Assembly: GCA_944391055.1 (NCBI GenBank)
Contig: CALXSF010000008.1
Span: forward strand, 1 to 64,000
Source of the DNA: an uncultured Kiritimatiellota bacterium
Lineage (GTDB): Bacteria > Verrucomicrobiota > Kiritimatiellia > RFP12 > DVOR01
Reading direction: 5' to 3'
DNA length: 64,000 nucleotides
The notes beneath the pieces were generated by a model, which saw nothing but the letters and a program-made list of their open reading frames with translations, was not told the DNA's origin and searched no databases. The translations under genes were made by a program, and so were the position numbers. Shown in pieces: positions 56,520-64,000 of this stretch (the first letter of the stretch is position 1; each line of letters opens with the position of its first letter).

Positions 56520-59500
56520 GGGAGATACTGCCAGTAGATGATGCGGTCGGGGAGCTCGCCGTAGGCGTCGCGCCAGACGAGGGCGACGGCGCGGGCGGTG
56601 GAGAGGGGCTTGTGCTGGGAGAGGTCGCGGCCGGAGTTGTAGGCGATGGCGTCGGCGCGGAGGATGTAGAGGAAGAGCTGCTGGCGGTCGCCGAAGGTCT
56701 CGTTGCCGATGGAGACGAGGGTGGTCATGTCGTTCTGGCCGAGCTTGTCGGAGGAGGCGGCGTTGGTGTTGTAGGCCATGAGCTTGGCGGCGAAGGTGTT
56801 GTTGCCGCCGGCCTCGCTTTGGATGATGGCGTCGCGCAGGCGCTTGGGACGGACGGGGGTGCCCTCGACGCCGGGATAGAGCTCGTAGCTCTGATTCCAG
56901 GTGCTGGAGTCGGCGGAGGGGGCGTCCTCGGGGATGGGGAAGAGATAGTCGCGCACGAAGGCGTCGTACTTGGGCTCCTCGTCGAGGGTGGTGTTCTTGA
57001 TGGCGTCGTTGTCGAGGGATTTGAGGTCTTCCGTGACCAGCGCGCCGGGGACGCGCTTGGCGTCGGAGGCCGCGGTGAGGCGGTCGTAGGTGACCTTGGC
57101 GGCTTGGCGGATGGAGGAGGGGACGCCCATCATGGCGAACTGGCGGAGGCGCTGGCAGGTGTAGTAATCGTCCATGCCCGAGAAGACGTTGACGATGCCG
57201 CGGTGCTCCTCGGGGAAGTTGTCGCCGCCGAAGCTCTCGAACATGGTGGTCAGGTCGACGGCACGGTCATAGCCGCTGTAGGGGGAGACGCCGGAGAAGG
57301 CGCCGTCGTTGAAGTCGGTGATGGGGAGGGTTCGGAAGAAGGAGGGTTTGGCGACGGTGTCGTAGTAGTTCTCGAGGGAGTTGGCGAGGTAGGTTTTCTC
57401 GTTAGGCGTCCAAACGCTTTCGGAGAAAGGCACGGGCAGGAAGCCGATCTCGCCGGGGAGGAGCAGCTGGCCGGCGTCGTTGTAGCCATAACGGATCTCG
57501 TTGATTTTGAGACCCCAGGCAAAGGGGATGAGCTCTTGGTTGGCGTCGGCGTAGTCGTTCTGGAGGTCGGAGGGCTGTTCGTTGCCAGTGGTGACCTGGC
57601 CGCGTTCGAGGAAGAGCCAATGGGGGGAGGAGATTTTGGCGGTGTAGCCGGAGAGGCCATAGCCGCCGGCGTTCCCGGTGACGCCCAGCATGGGGGAGAG
57701 CCAGTTGTAGCGAGGGTCGATGGTGTACCACGCGCCGGACTCGGGGGAGGAGGAGAGGCAGGAGGCGCCGGAGGCGTTCCACGCGCCGAGGGTGCCGCCG
57801 TCGAAGGCCAACTCGTTGCCGGGGTCGCAGGTGGCCTCAGGCTCGTGGCCGGAGGCGAACTCGGCGGTGACGGTGTAGACGGTCTTTTCGCCGCCGCCCT
57901 CGGTGGAGACCTGGGTCTCTTGGACGTTCCACTGAAGGGCGAAGGTGACGGAGACGGGCCTGGTGACGCGGAAGAACTGGGCGTCGTTGGCGGCCATCTC
58001 GCCTTCGTTGAGGCGGCCGGAGAGGGCGTTGGGATAATCGTCCTTGGTGCGTTTGGAGGTGCGGCCGCGGTCGGCCGGCGCGAGGTCGACGACGTCGGCG
58101 CCCTGGGTCACGGCGACGCGGAAGACGAAATCGACAAGGAAGTTGAGGGAGACCTCGATGGGCTGCTGGCCCTGCCCGCCGCCCTGGCCCTGGGCCGGGA
58201 CGATGATGGGGATGTCGGTGCCATCCATCTTGAGGGTCATGTTGGCGCCGGTGAAGGCAATGTTGGAGGCGCTCTCGAAGACCAGATCCTCGCCGCCGCC
58301 GGCGAGGGAGAGCGCGCCGCCGCCGAGGGTGGCGTTCTCGATGTTGCTGGTGTTGCCGCTGAAGCAGGAGGTGATGACGGTGGAGCCTTGGAGGGCGGAG
58401 GGATAGACGGCGACGAAGCCTTCCGGGGCGACGTCGAAGGATTCCGTGCTCTCGGCGCGCCCGGGGAAATAGGCACGGAGGGCGAGGTTGAGGGTGGCGT
58501 CGGGGAAGGGCAGGTTGAGGTCCTGGACCTTCAGCGTGGTGGGGATGGCGGAGAGCGTGTCATAGCCCTGCCCCATGTCGTCGGGCTTGAGGTTGTTCCC
58601 GAAGAGTTGCTTGACGGCGTCCTCGAGCTCGGTCAGGAAGTCGCCATTGGCGTCGAAGCCGTCGTTGGAATAGGCCACCTCGCTGACCATGGGGACGTTC
58701 TCGACGGTGGGCAGCGCGTTGTTGAAGAGGTCTTGGACGCAGCTTGTCTCATACATCTCCGGCTTGGAGTTGGTGTCGATGTAGTCAAGCAAAAGCCGGG
58801 CGAAGGAGGTGCCCTCGGTGCCGGAGGTGCCGAGCACCTCCTTCGCCAGGTCCTCCACCTCGCAGCTGGGGATGAGGGCGGCCTCGTCGACCTCGTTGCA
58901 GGCGATGACGGTGCTGGTGGCGGCGCCGGTCCCGGAGTTGGAGGTGCGGCGGGCGCCGGCCTCGGTGCGGCGGCGGGCGTTGGGCCAGAAACTGTAGACG
59001 GTGAAGGGGGAGAAGGCGGCGTCGCCCCCTTCGTCAAGCGCGCACTCCCAAGAATAAGGGAAGATGCCGTTGGCCTCGCGCTGGATGAGGCTCTGGCCCC
59101 CATCGACGCGGGCGGCATACAGGGAGAGATCGGCGCCGGAGGCGAAGATGGGCAGCTCGATGGCGGCCGCGTCGGCGGTGGAGGGGAGCAGGTCGTAGCG
59201 ATCCTCGGCGCGGCCGGAGGAAGAGGAATCGCCGGGCAGCTGGCCAAAGGCGAATTCGCTGCCGGTGAGGCCGATGCCGCGGCGCTGGGAGACGGAGCCG
59301 ATGGCGTTGATGTCGAGGGCGTCGGAGAGGTTGACGACGGCCCACGCCATGCGGCCGATGGTGGTTTGGTCGACCGTCACGTTGAGCTGGTTGTCGGAGA
59401 CGTCGGCTTGGGGAATCTGCGCGGTGACGGCCTTCCAGTTGGCGGCCTGGTCAAGATTGTAGCCGGCGTTGCCCGTGACCGTCTCGCCATTGCCATTGGG

Positions 59501-59935
59501 ACATTCGTCCATCTCGAGGGTCTCGTAGACGGCGTAGGCGACATAAGGGGGGAGATGGCGCATGACGGCGTCATCGAGCAAATGGGCGATGGTGGAATCG
59601 TTCTGGGAGGTGGTGGAGGCAAGGATGCGGCCGTACTGGTCGGAACCGGAATACTTGAAGGGCGCGAGGGCCTCGACGGTGTGCGTGTTGTCGTCGTTGA
59701 CGGAGAAGCCGGCCTCGGACGCCTGCTCGTTGAGGGCGTAGTTGACGGTGGCGCGGGCGTCGGCGAAGACCGTGGCCAGCAGCTCGCGGGCCTGGAGGCT
59801 CCGGCGATACGCGGCGGCGGCGGCACGTTCGGTCCGCATGGAGATGGCAAAGGCGACGGCGCTGATCATCAGGAAGCCAAGAAGCCCCAGCACAATCAGC
59901 AGGGCGGAGCCGCGTTTGGGCGAGGTGGTGCGCAT
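56516..59935 (-). CDS. Oversized GspK-like minor pseudopilin
   Basis: 1139 residues from ATG 59935. A short basic start (RTTSPKRG) is followed by a prepilin-like helix SALLIVLGLLGFLMISAVAFAISM. There is no Glu at the fifth position, as in GspK, the tip pseudopilin of type II secretion. GspK proteins are about 300-330 residues, so about 800 residues have been added, mainly beta-rich, Thr/Ser/Asp-rich domains. One insert at about 580-620 has a Gly/Gln-rich linker (PAQGQGGGQGQQP). It probably caps the pseudopilus assembled from the preceding genes. Confidence 0.65.
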   Translation of the reverse strand: MRTTSPKRGSALLIVLGLLGFLMISAVAFAISMRTERAAAAAYRRSLQARELLATVFADARATVNYALNEQASEAGFSVNDDNTHTVEALAPFKYSGSDQYGRILASTTSQNDSTIAHLLDDAVMRHLPPYVAYAVYETLEMDECPNGNGETVTGNAGYNLDQAANWKAVTAQIPQADVSDNQLNVTVDQTTIGRMAWAVVNLSDALDINAIGSVSQRRGIGLTGSEFAFGQLPGDSSSSGRAEDRYDLLPSTADAAAIELPIFASGADLSLYAARVDGGQSLIQREANGIFPYSWECALDEGGDAAFSPFTVYSFWPNARRRTEAGARRTSNSGTGAATSTVIACNEVDEAALIPSCEVEDLAKEVLGTSGTEGTSFARLLLDYIDTNSKPEMYETSCVQDLFNNALPTVENVPMVSEVAYSNDGFDANGDFLTELEDAVKQLFGNNLKPDDMGQGYDTLSAIPTTLKVQDLNLPFPDATLNLALRAYFPGRAESTESFDVAPEGFVAVYPSALQGSTVITSCFSGNTSNIENATLGGGALSLAGGGEDLVFESASNIAFTGANMTLKMDGTDIPIIVPAQGQGGGQGQQPIEVSLNFLVDFVFRVAVTQGADVVDLAPADRGRTSKRTKDDYPNALSGRLNEGEMAANDAQFFRVTRPVSVTFALQWNVQETQVSTEGGGEKTVYTVTAEFASGHEPEATCDPGNELAFDGGTLGAWNASGASCLSSSPESGAWYTIDPRYNWLSPMLGVTGNAGGYGLSGYTAKISSPHWLFLERGQVTTGNEQPSDLQNDYADANQELIPFAWGLKINEIRYGYNDAGQLLLPGEIGFLPVPFSESVWTPNEKTYLANSLENYYDTVAKPSFFRTLPITDFNDGAFSGVSPYSGYDRAVDLTTMFESFGGDNFPEEHRGIVNVFSGMDDYYTCQRLRQFAMMGVPSSIRQAAKVTYDRLTAASDAKRVPGALVTEDLKSLDNDAIKNTTLDEEPKYDAFVRDYLFPIPEDAPSADSSTWNQSYELYPGVEGTPVRPKRLRDAIIQSEAGGNNTFAAKLMAYNTNAASSDKLGQNDMTTLVSIGNETFGDRQQLFLYILRADAIAYNSGRDLSQHKPLSTARAVALVWRDAYGELPDRIIYWQYLP

Positions 59936-59952
59936 GGGAAGGTCCTCCAAGG

Positions 59953-60465
59953 TCAGTTGCCGGAGCCGCCCGTCAGGGGATCAAGGGTGCGATGGCGCCC
60001 CAAAACGGGCAGGATGATGACATAATCCTCGTCCTGCTGGGTTTGCGGATTGAAGCGGCGCATCCGGATTTTGTAGGGATTGCCCCACGGATCCAGGATT
60101 TGGCTGTTGGGCATGGAGGATTGCGAGGCGGCAAAGTAGGCGTGCCCGGCGTCGTTGTTGGTGGTGGCGAGCCGACGGGAAAGCGCGGAGGAGATGTCGT
60201 TGACGCCCTCGGTGAGGCCGAGATCGCCCATCGGGTCATCGCCCTCGATGTCGTCGCTGGAGGAGGTGTCCAGCTCGGTCATGAGGTACAGGCGGATGGC
60301 GTTGCCGAGCTCGCGGCTCTCGGCGGTGGCCTTGGTGATGCGGGCGGTCTCGTGGGCGGAGGCGGTGGAGGAGGCGAAGGTAGCCACGAGGATGCCGATG
60401 ATGGCGATGACCACCAACAGCTCAAGGAGCGTGAAGCCGGCGCGGAGGACGTGTGCGTGTCGCAT
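59953..60465 (-). CDS. GspG-like pseudopilin
   Basis: 170 residues from ATG 60465. The prepilin motif is AGFTLLELLVVIAIIGILVA, with the cleavage Gly and Glu at position five. A polar helix and a C-terminal beta part with WGNPYKIRMRRFNPQTQ follow, as in GspG-type major pseudopilins. Cleaved and methylated by a prepilin peptidase not in this window. Confidence 0.75.
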   Translation of the reverse strand: MRHAHVLRAGFTLLELLVVIAIIGILVATFASSTASAHETARITKATAESRELGNAIRLYLMTELDTSSSDDIEGDDPMGDLGLTEGVNDISSALSRRLATTNNDAGHAYFAASQSSMPNSQILDPWGNPYKIRMRRFNPQTQQDEDYVIILPVLGRHRTLDPLTGGSGN

Positions 60466-60497
60466 GGCGGGAAGCCTTTCCAAGAGGGTCAAAAGCA

Positions 60498-61238
60498 TCA
60501 ATTCTCCCCCTCCACCCAGGGGCGGATGTCGTCGTCGGTGCCCCACCGACCGTCCGGCCCGCAGGAGCCCACGTAAATCTCGTAATCGAGTACCGACGGC
60601 GGGCGCGTCGGGGTGACGATGACGCGCACGCCGGCGGCTTCGTAGAGGGAGGTGAACTTGGTGGCGTCGTCGGGGTCGATGGTCTCGAAGCGGATGCCGC
60701 CGCCCGTGCCAAGGTCGTACTCCGACTCGCTGGCGCCGGCGTTCTCGTCGGTGGCGGAGGGCGGGTCGTAGCCCGAGGAGCCGAAGGCCTCGACCGTGCG
60801 CTTGACGGGGTTCCCGCCGGAATAGGTGACCCGGAAAAGCTCGCGCGTGGCCGTGCCGTCCTCGTCGAAGATGTCCGGGGCGCGCAGAATCCAAAAGTCC
60901 AACGTGTTGCCGTCGAGCGTCCCCTCGGAGGCGGCGACGTCGCCGTTGTCCATCGCCTCGTCCCGGACGGACTGGTCGCTTTGCCCCGGGCCGATGACAA
61001 AGTTGGCGGGATCCACGATCATGGAGAGGTCGCGGCTGATCGCGCCGACGACCGCGCGGACGGACGCCTGCTCGTTGGCGCGCCGCAGGCCAAGGCTCCA
61101 CGCCAAGCCCGTCTGCTGGAAGATCCCGGCGACGATCAAGACGATGATGGTGAGAATGGCCATGGCCACCAACACCTCGATGAGCGAGAAGCCGCGGCGC
61201 GCGCGGCGAAACGATTGGCGGAGGGGGAACGATCTCAT
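60498..61238 (-). CDS. GspJ-like minor pseudopilin
   Basis: 246 residues from ATG 61238. RRGFSLIEVLVAMAILTIIV is a prepilin motif, followed by a long helix and GspJ-like strand-rich sequence. The C-terminus has GRWGTDDDIRPWVEGEN. Upstream in-frame ATG 61295 is not followed by a conserved sequence. It lies between the GspI-like and GspG-like genes. Confidence 0.7.
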   Translation of the reverse strand: MRSFPLRQSFRRARRGFSLIEVLVAMAILTIIVLIVAGIFQQTGLAWSLGLRRANEQASVRAVVGAISRDLSMIVDPANFVIGPGQSDQSVRDEAMDNGDVAASEGTLDGNTLDFWILRAPDIFDEDGTATRELFRVTYSGGNPVKRTVEAFGSSGYDPPSATDENAGASESEYDLGTGGGIRFETIDPDDATKFTSLYEAAGVRVIVTPTRPPSVLDYEIYVGSCGPDGRWGTDDDIRPWVEGEN

Positions 61239-61251
61239 GGCGCGGGGCTCC

Positions 61252-61800
61252 TCAATTGGCGTTGGCGTTCTTGTCAAGCAACACCCGCATACCATAGGCG
61301 GAGGCGGAGAGGAGCGCGCGCTTGTTCTGCTTGGCGTTCTCGCCCGTGACCAGGATGCCCACCTGGACGACGACCTTGTCCCCCATCATCTCCAAGCCAT
61401 CCTCCCCGCCCCACGCCTCGTCGGCCGCCGCCCACGCGCGATAGTAGACGCCGGACTCGTCCTCGGTGGAGTCGAGATCCCCGCCGTTGCCGTCCGAGTC
61501 GGGCTGCTTGCCGGCGTCCTCCTCCCAGACGAAGGAGGGCTGCGTGTCCATGATGTCGGCGACGATGGCCTTGAGGTCATCGACATCCGTCGCCTCCTCC
61601 GCGGCGATTTTGACGGCGCCGAGGAAACGGTCGGCGAAGGCGGCCACGCGCATCTCGTTGTGGGCGGCCAGGCTGTCGCGCAGGCCGAGCGGGAAAAGCC
61701 CCAAGAGGGCCAAGGCCCCGCCGGCCAGGACGAAGATGGCCATGTTGACCTCGATCAGCGAAAACCCCGCGCGGACGAGACGGGAAAGACGGCTCTTCAT
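61252..61800 (-). CDS. GspI-like minor pseudopilin
   Basis: 182 residues from ATG 61800. RAGFSLIEVNMAIFVLAGGALALLG holds the cleavage Gly and Glu5 (long hydrophobic helix). A helical part with RFLGAVKIAAEE and a beta part near GVYYRAWAAADE follow. The size and order between GspH-like and GspJ-like genes match GspI. Confidence 0.7.
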   Translation of the reverse strand: MKSRLSRLVRAGFSLIEVNMAIFVLAGGALALLGLFPLGLRDSLAAHNEMRVAAFADRFLGAVKIAAEEATDVDDLKAIVADIMDTQPSFVWEEDAGKQPDSDGNGGDLDSTEDESGVYYRAWAAADEAWGGEDGLEMMGDKVVVQVGILVTGENAKQNKRALLSASAYGMRVLLDKNANAN

Positions 61801-61811
61801 GGCGCTGCTCC

Positions 61812-62663
61812 TCATTGCTCGTTGGCCTCCACGTCGCCGTCCCCGTTGACGGTGATCGAGAAGGAGGGCGCGTTGGAGGCGAGCTCCAGCGTGGCCCGCA
61901 CGGTGCCGCCCTGCTCCACGCGCCCGTCGGGCGTGAAGACGAAGGCGACGCGATCCCGGTCGAAGGCGTAAAGGCGCGGGAGGGAATAGGTGCCGGTGAC
62001 GCGCACGCCGAGGGGGAATGGCTTGGTCTCGCCGCTGCTCTCCTCCAGCTCGGCCACGAAGAACCCCAGGTTCTGGTTGCCGTTGTAGTCCTTTTCCTCC
62101 GAGGCGGTCAGGCGCACCGTCTCGCCGTCGTAATACTCATAGTCCAAGTTCTGGATACGGTTGCTGCGGTTGTCGTCGGCATTGTCGTCGGCGGTCTTGG
62201 AGTCGTCATAGGCCACGTTCTCCACGCGCATGAACTTGTCCTTGTCCGGGTCGTCGATGTTGATGAGGCGTTCATTGGGGCGCAGGGTGGCGAGCAGGTC
62301 GCGCTGGAGCCCGAAGGGCGCGGCCAGTTTGTTGCCCTGCGGCCAGACGCGCCCGACATACTGGAAGAGCGCGTAGCGCCCCTGCTTGCCGGTCTGGGTC
62401 TTGCTGCCCACCTCAATCTCGGTGTCGGCGTTCCAGCAGACCACCACATGGGTCTTCCCCACGATGCAGGCCTGCTGCCGCGCCGTGAGCAGGACGTCGC
62501 GCAGCTGGTCGCGGCTCTTGGAGAGGGCCTCCTCGCGGGTGGCGCCGAAAAAGGAGGTCGTCGAGAGCGTCAGGAGCAGCGCGGCGATGCCGATGACCAC
62601 CAACAGCTCGATCAGCGTGAAACCCGCGCGCCCGCCACCCATGCGTTGTCCCATCCTCGCCAT
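61812..62663 (-). CDS. GspH-like pseudopilin
   Basis: 283 residues. GRAGFTLIELLVVIGIAALLL is the prepilin motif. After the long helix comes DVLLTARQQACIVGKTHVVV, then a long beta-rich region with ARG and DRVAFVFTPDGRVEQGG at the end, the pattern of GspH/FimT-type proteins. GGAG precedes the ATG. It overlaps the start region of the next gene by no more than a few bases. Confidence 0.7.
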   Translation of the reverse strand: MARMGQRMGGGRAGFTLIELLVVIGIAALLLTLSTTSFFGATREEALSKSRDQLRDVLLTARQQACIVGKTHVVVCWNADTEIEVGSKTQTGKQGRYALFQYVGRVWPQGNKLAAPFGLQRDLLATLRPNERLINIDDPDKDKFMRVENVAYDDSKTADDNADDNRSNRIQNLDYEYYDGETVRLTASEEKDYNGNQNLGFFVAELEESSGETKPFPLGVRVTGTYSLPRLYAFDRDRVAFVFTPDGRVEQGGTVRATLELASNAPSFSITVNGDGDVEANEQ

Positions 62664-62684
62664 CGGTCACACTCCTTTCGCCGC

Positions 62685-63314
62685 TCAATGCAGGCGGACC
62701 ACGTTCGGGAAGTCGCTGTCCGAGGGGACCTCGACCTTGTAATGGTCAAGCTCGAAGTCGAAGGTGATCCGGATCGGCGCAAAGGCCCGCGACTGGCTCA
62801 GCCTGCGATACTGCGAATCGCTGGTCTTACGCATCGTCACCAGGAACCCGATCATGTCGTTGCCCGAGATGCTGCCGCCGGCGAGCGCGTCGTCCAACAG
62901 CTGCACGCTGGTGCCGCGGCAGACGTAAAGCGCGGAGGAATCGGTGAGATAGGCGCGCAGCGTGTCGTCGCGGCGGCCGTTGGCGTTCCTGCCGAAGAGC
63001 AGCATGAGCACCTCGGCGTTGCCCTGGTCGATGCTGTTCGAGGCGTTCACCGTGCCATACGTCACCGACGTGGCGGAGCTGCTCACGGACGTGGGCAACG
63101 GCCATTCGCCATTCTCGTTCTTGTAGGCCATGATGGCGCTGTGGACGGTTCGGGCGAACGCCTCCCGCTTCGTGTTCTCCGAGCCACGCAGCACCTGCAC
63201 CACCGCGAGGCTGCCCAGCCCCACCAGCGCCGCCAGGATGACCACCACCACCATCAGCTCCACCAACGTGAAGCCGCCGCGCCCCCGCGCCGTCTTGCAA
63301 AAACCGCCGAACAT
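62685..63314 (-). CDS. GspG-like pseudopilin
   Basis: 209 residues from ATG 63314 (GGAGG before it). RGGFTLVELMVVVVILAALVG is a clear prepilin motif, and AYKNENGEWPLP is the type of sequence following the long helix of GspG-type proteins. The C-terminal part is beta-rich. It has no calcium-site motif of the standard GspG. Confidence 0.75.
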   Translation of the reverse strand: MFGGFCKTARGRGGFTLVELMVVVVILAALVGLGSLAVVQVLRGSENTKREAFARTVHSAIMAYKNENGEWPLPTSVSSSATSVTYGTVNASNSIDQGNAEVLMLLFGRNANGRRDDTLRAYLTDSSALYVCRGTSVQLLDDALAGGSISGNDMIGFLVTMRKTSDSQYRRLSQSRAFAPIRITFDFELDHYKVEVPSDSDFPNVVRLH

Positions 63315-63330
63315 CGCCGTCCCTCCCTGC

Positions 63331-63927
63331 TTACCAACTCTGCGCATACGTCTCGCCCGCAGACCGGGCCTCGTCGCTCTCCGGCCAGCACCAGACCGCC
63401 GCATCCGCCCGGACCGTGCCGCCGCCGACCTCGGAGGGCAGGTTGATGATGCCGTCCTCGTCGTCGTCCAAGACAAACTGATACAGATGCTCCTCCACGG
63501 CCGAACCGCGCTGGCCTGCATCGAAGAGCCGCTGCCCGATGGGGTCCAGCAGACCATAGCGCAGCTCGGCGACGTTCTCGCGGTTGCGGCGCAGGCCGTC
63601 GGCGGCGTCGCCGGAGTTGGAGCTGTCGATGTAGAGCACGTCGAGCACGCCGGCCTTGCCGAGGATGGTGCACATCTCGGTGTCCATCTCCTGCACGCTC
63701 GAACGCCCCACCTCCTCCGGCCAGAAGCCAAGGTCGCGATGATAGGTGGTCCACGCCGCGGCGATCTGCGCGCAGACGTCCGCGGCGTTCTTGCGGCGCG
63801 CCTGCTCGATGAAGTGGGCGTAGGCGCCCGCGCAGGCCGCGATGAGCACGCCCAGGATGACGATGACCACCAAAAGCTCGATCAGCGTGAAACCGCGCCG
63901 CGCCGCCCCGCGAAACACCCCGCGCAT
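63331..63927 (-). CDS. GspG-like pseudopilin
   Basis: 198 residues from ATG 63927 (GGAGG eight bases upstream; ATG 63942 is possible). RRGFTLIELLVVIVILGVLIA is the prepilin motif; AAAWTTYHRDLGFWPEE follows. The rest is acidic and beta-rich with DDDEDGIINLPSE, perhaps a metal site. The frame closes with ETYAQSW. Second complete gene of the operon as it enters the window. Confidence 0.75.
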   Translation of the reverse strand: MRGVFRGAARRGFTLIELLVVIVILGVLIAACAGAYAHFIEQARRKNAADVCAQIAAAWTTYHRDLGFWPEEVGRSSVQEMDTEMCTILGKAGVLDVLYIDSSNSGDAADGLRRNRENVAELRYGLLDPIGQRLFDAGQRGSAVEEHLYQFVLDDDEDGIINLPSEVGGGTVRADAAVWCWPESDEARSAGETYAQSW

Positions 63928-63945
63928 GGTTGTGCCCTCCATCGT

Positions 63946-64000
63946 TCAGTCCTCGTCGGTGACGGCCGCACCGCCGCTGGTGATGTCGTCGCCCGTGCCG
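63946..64000 (-). CDS. 3' end of an upstream pseudopilin-operon gene
   Basis: The last 17 codons of a leftward frame that enters from the window edge (GDDITSGGAAVTDED then stop). The Asp/Gly/Thr-rich tail is like the ends of the neighbouring proteins. The next ATG is only a few bases away, so it is part of the same operon. Nothing more can be said. Confidence 0.5.
   Translation of the reverse strand, partial: GTGDDITSGGAAVTDED

Overview
The window is GC-rich bacterial chromosome carrying an integrated phage of about 42.7 kb (roughly 4.3-47.05 kb). The host cannot be named from sequence alone. A member of the PVC superphylum (Kiritimatiellota, Lentisphaerota or Verrucomicrobiota) fits best, because of a dense operon of prepilin-type proteins, a secreted di-haem-motif protein fused to a sulfatase-modifying-factor-like domain, and biotin synthesis by bioC plus bioG. 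This placement is inference.

Left host flank (1-4.1 kb): three leftward genes, namely a small two-helix membrane protein, a HerA/DUF87-type ATPase, and an acidic coiled-coil protein cut by the window edge. Right host flank (47.1-64 kb): the 3' half of a uvrA-like gene (a pseudogene); a 1107-residue secreted c-type-haem/FGE-like fusion; a tightly overlapping leftward operon bioG-bioC-lysozyme-like gene-mtaB; and a leftward operon of six pseudopilin-like genes, an oversized GspK-like gene, a small acidic gene and tpiA.

Prophage: a divergent tyrosine recombinase reads rightward at the left end and meets the tail of the main leftward transcription unit. In the direction of that unit (right to left) the order is: a coiled-coil virion-type protein; a 2930-residue polyvalent protein; a rightward cargo block of lower GC (membrane protein, gene fragment, small protein, SDH-type serine protease pair); three small ribbon-helix-helix-like regulators with matching palindromic operators; many small overlapping early genes; two DNA-binding proteins; SSB; replication initiator; DnaB-type helicase; more small genes; large terminase; scaffold; capsid; portal; a HTH-ImmA/IrrE plus PIN-like pair; a head-tail adaptor candidate; a tail fibre fused to a trypsin-like protease; further structural genes; and a lysis block with nested spanins. 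No tape-measure, tail-tube or sheath gene was recognised. With the giant internal-type protein this suggests a podovirus-like particle.

The most unusual items are the fibre-protease fusion with a complete His-Asp-Ser triad, the giant polyvalent protein (ParB-like, ADP-ribosyltransferase-like, RelA/SpoT-like and HELWH metallopeptidase-like segments), a small rightward gene with its own promoter lying antisense inside that giant gene, and a regulatory circuit in which identical palindromes occupy promoter spacers. The two prophage ends share a 30-base sequence that forms a tandem array on the right side, and a 26-base palindrome recurs three times between prophage transcription units.
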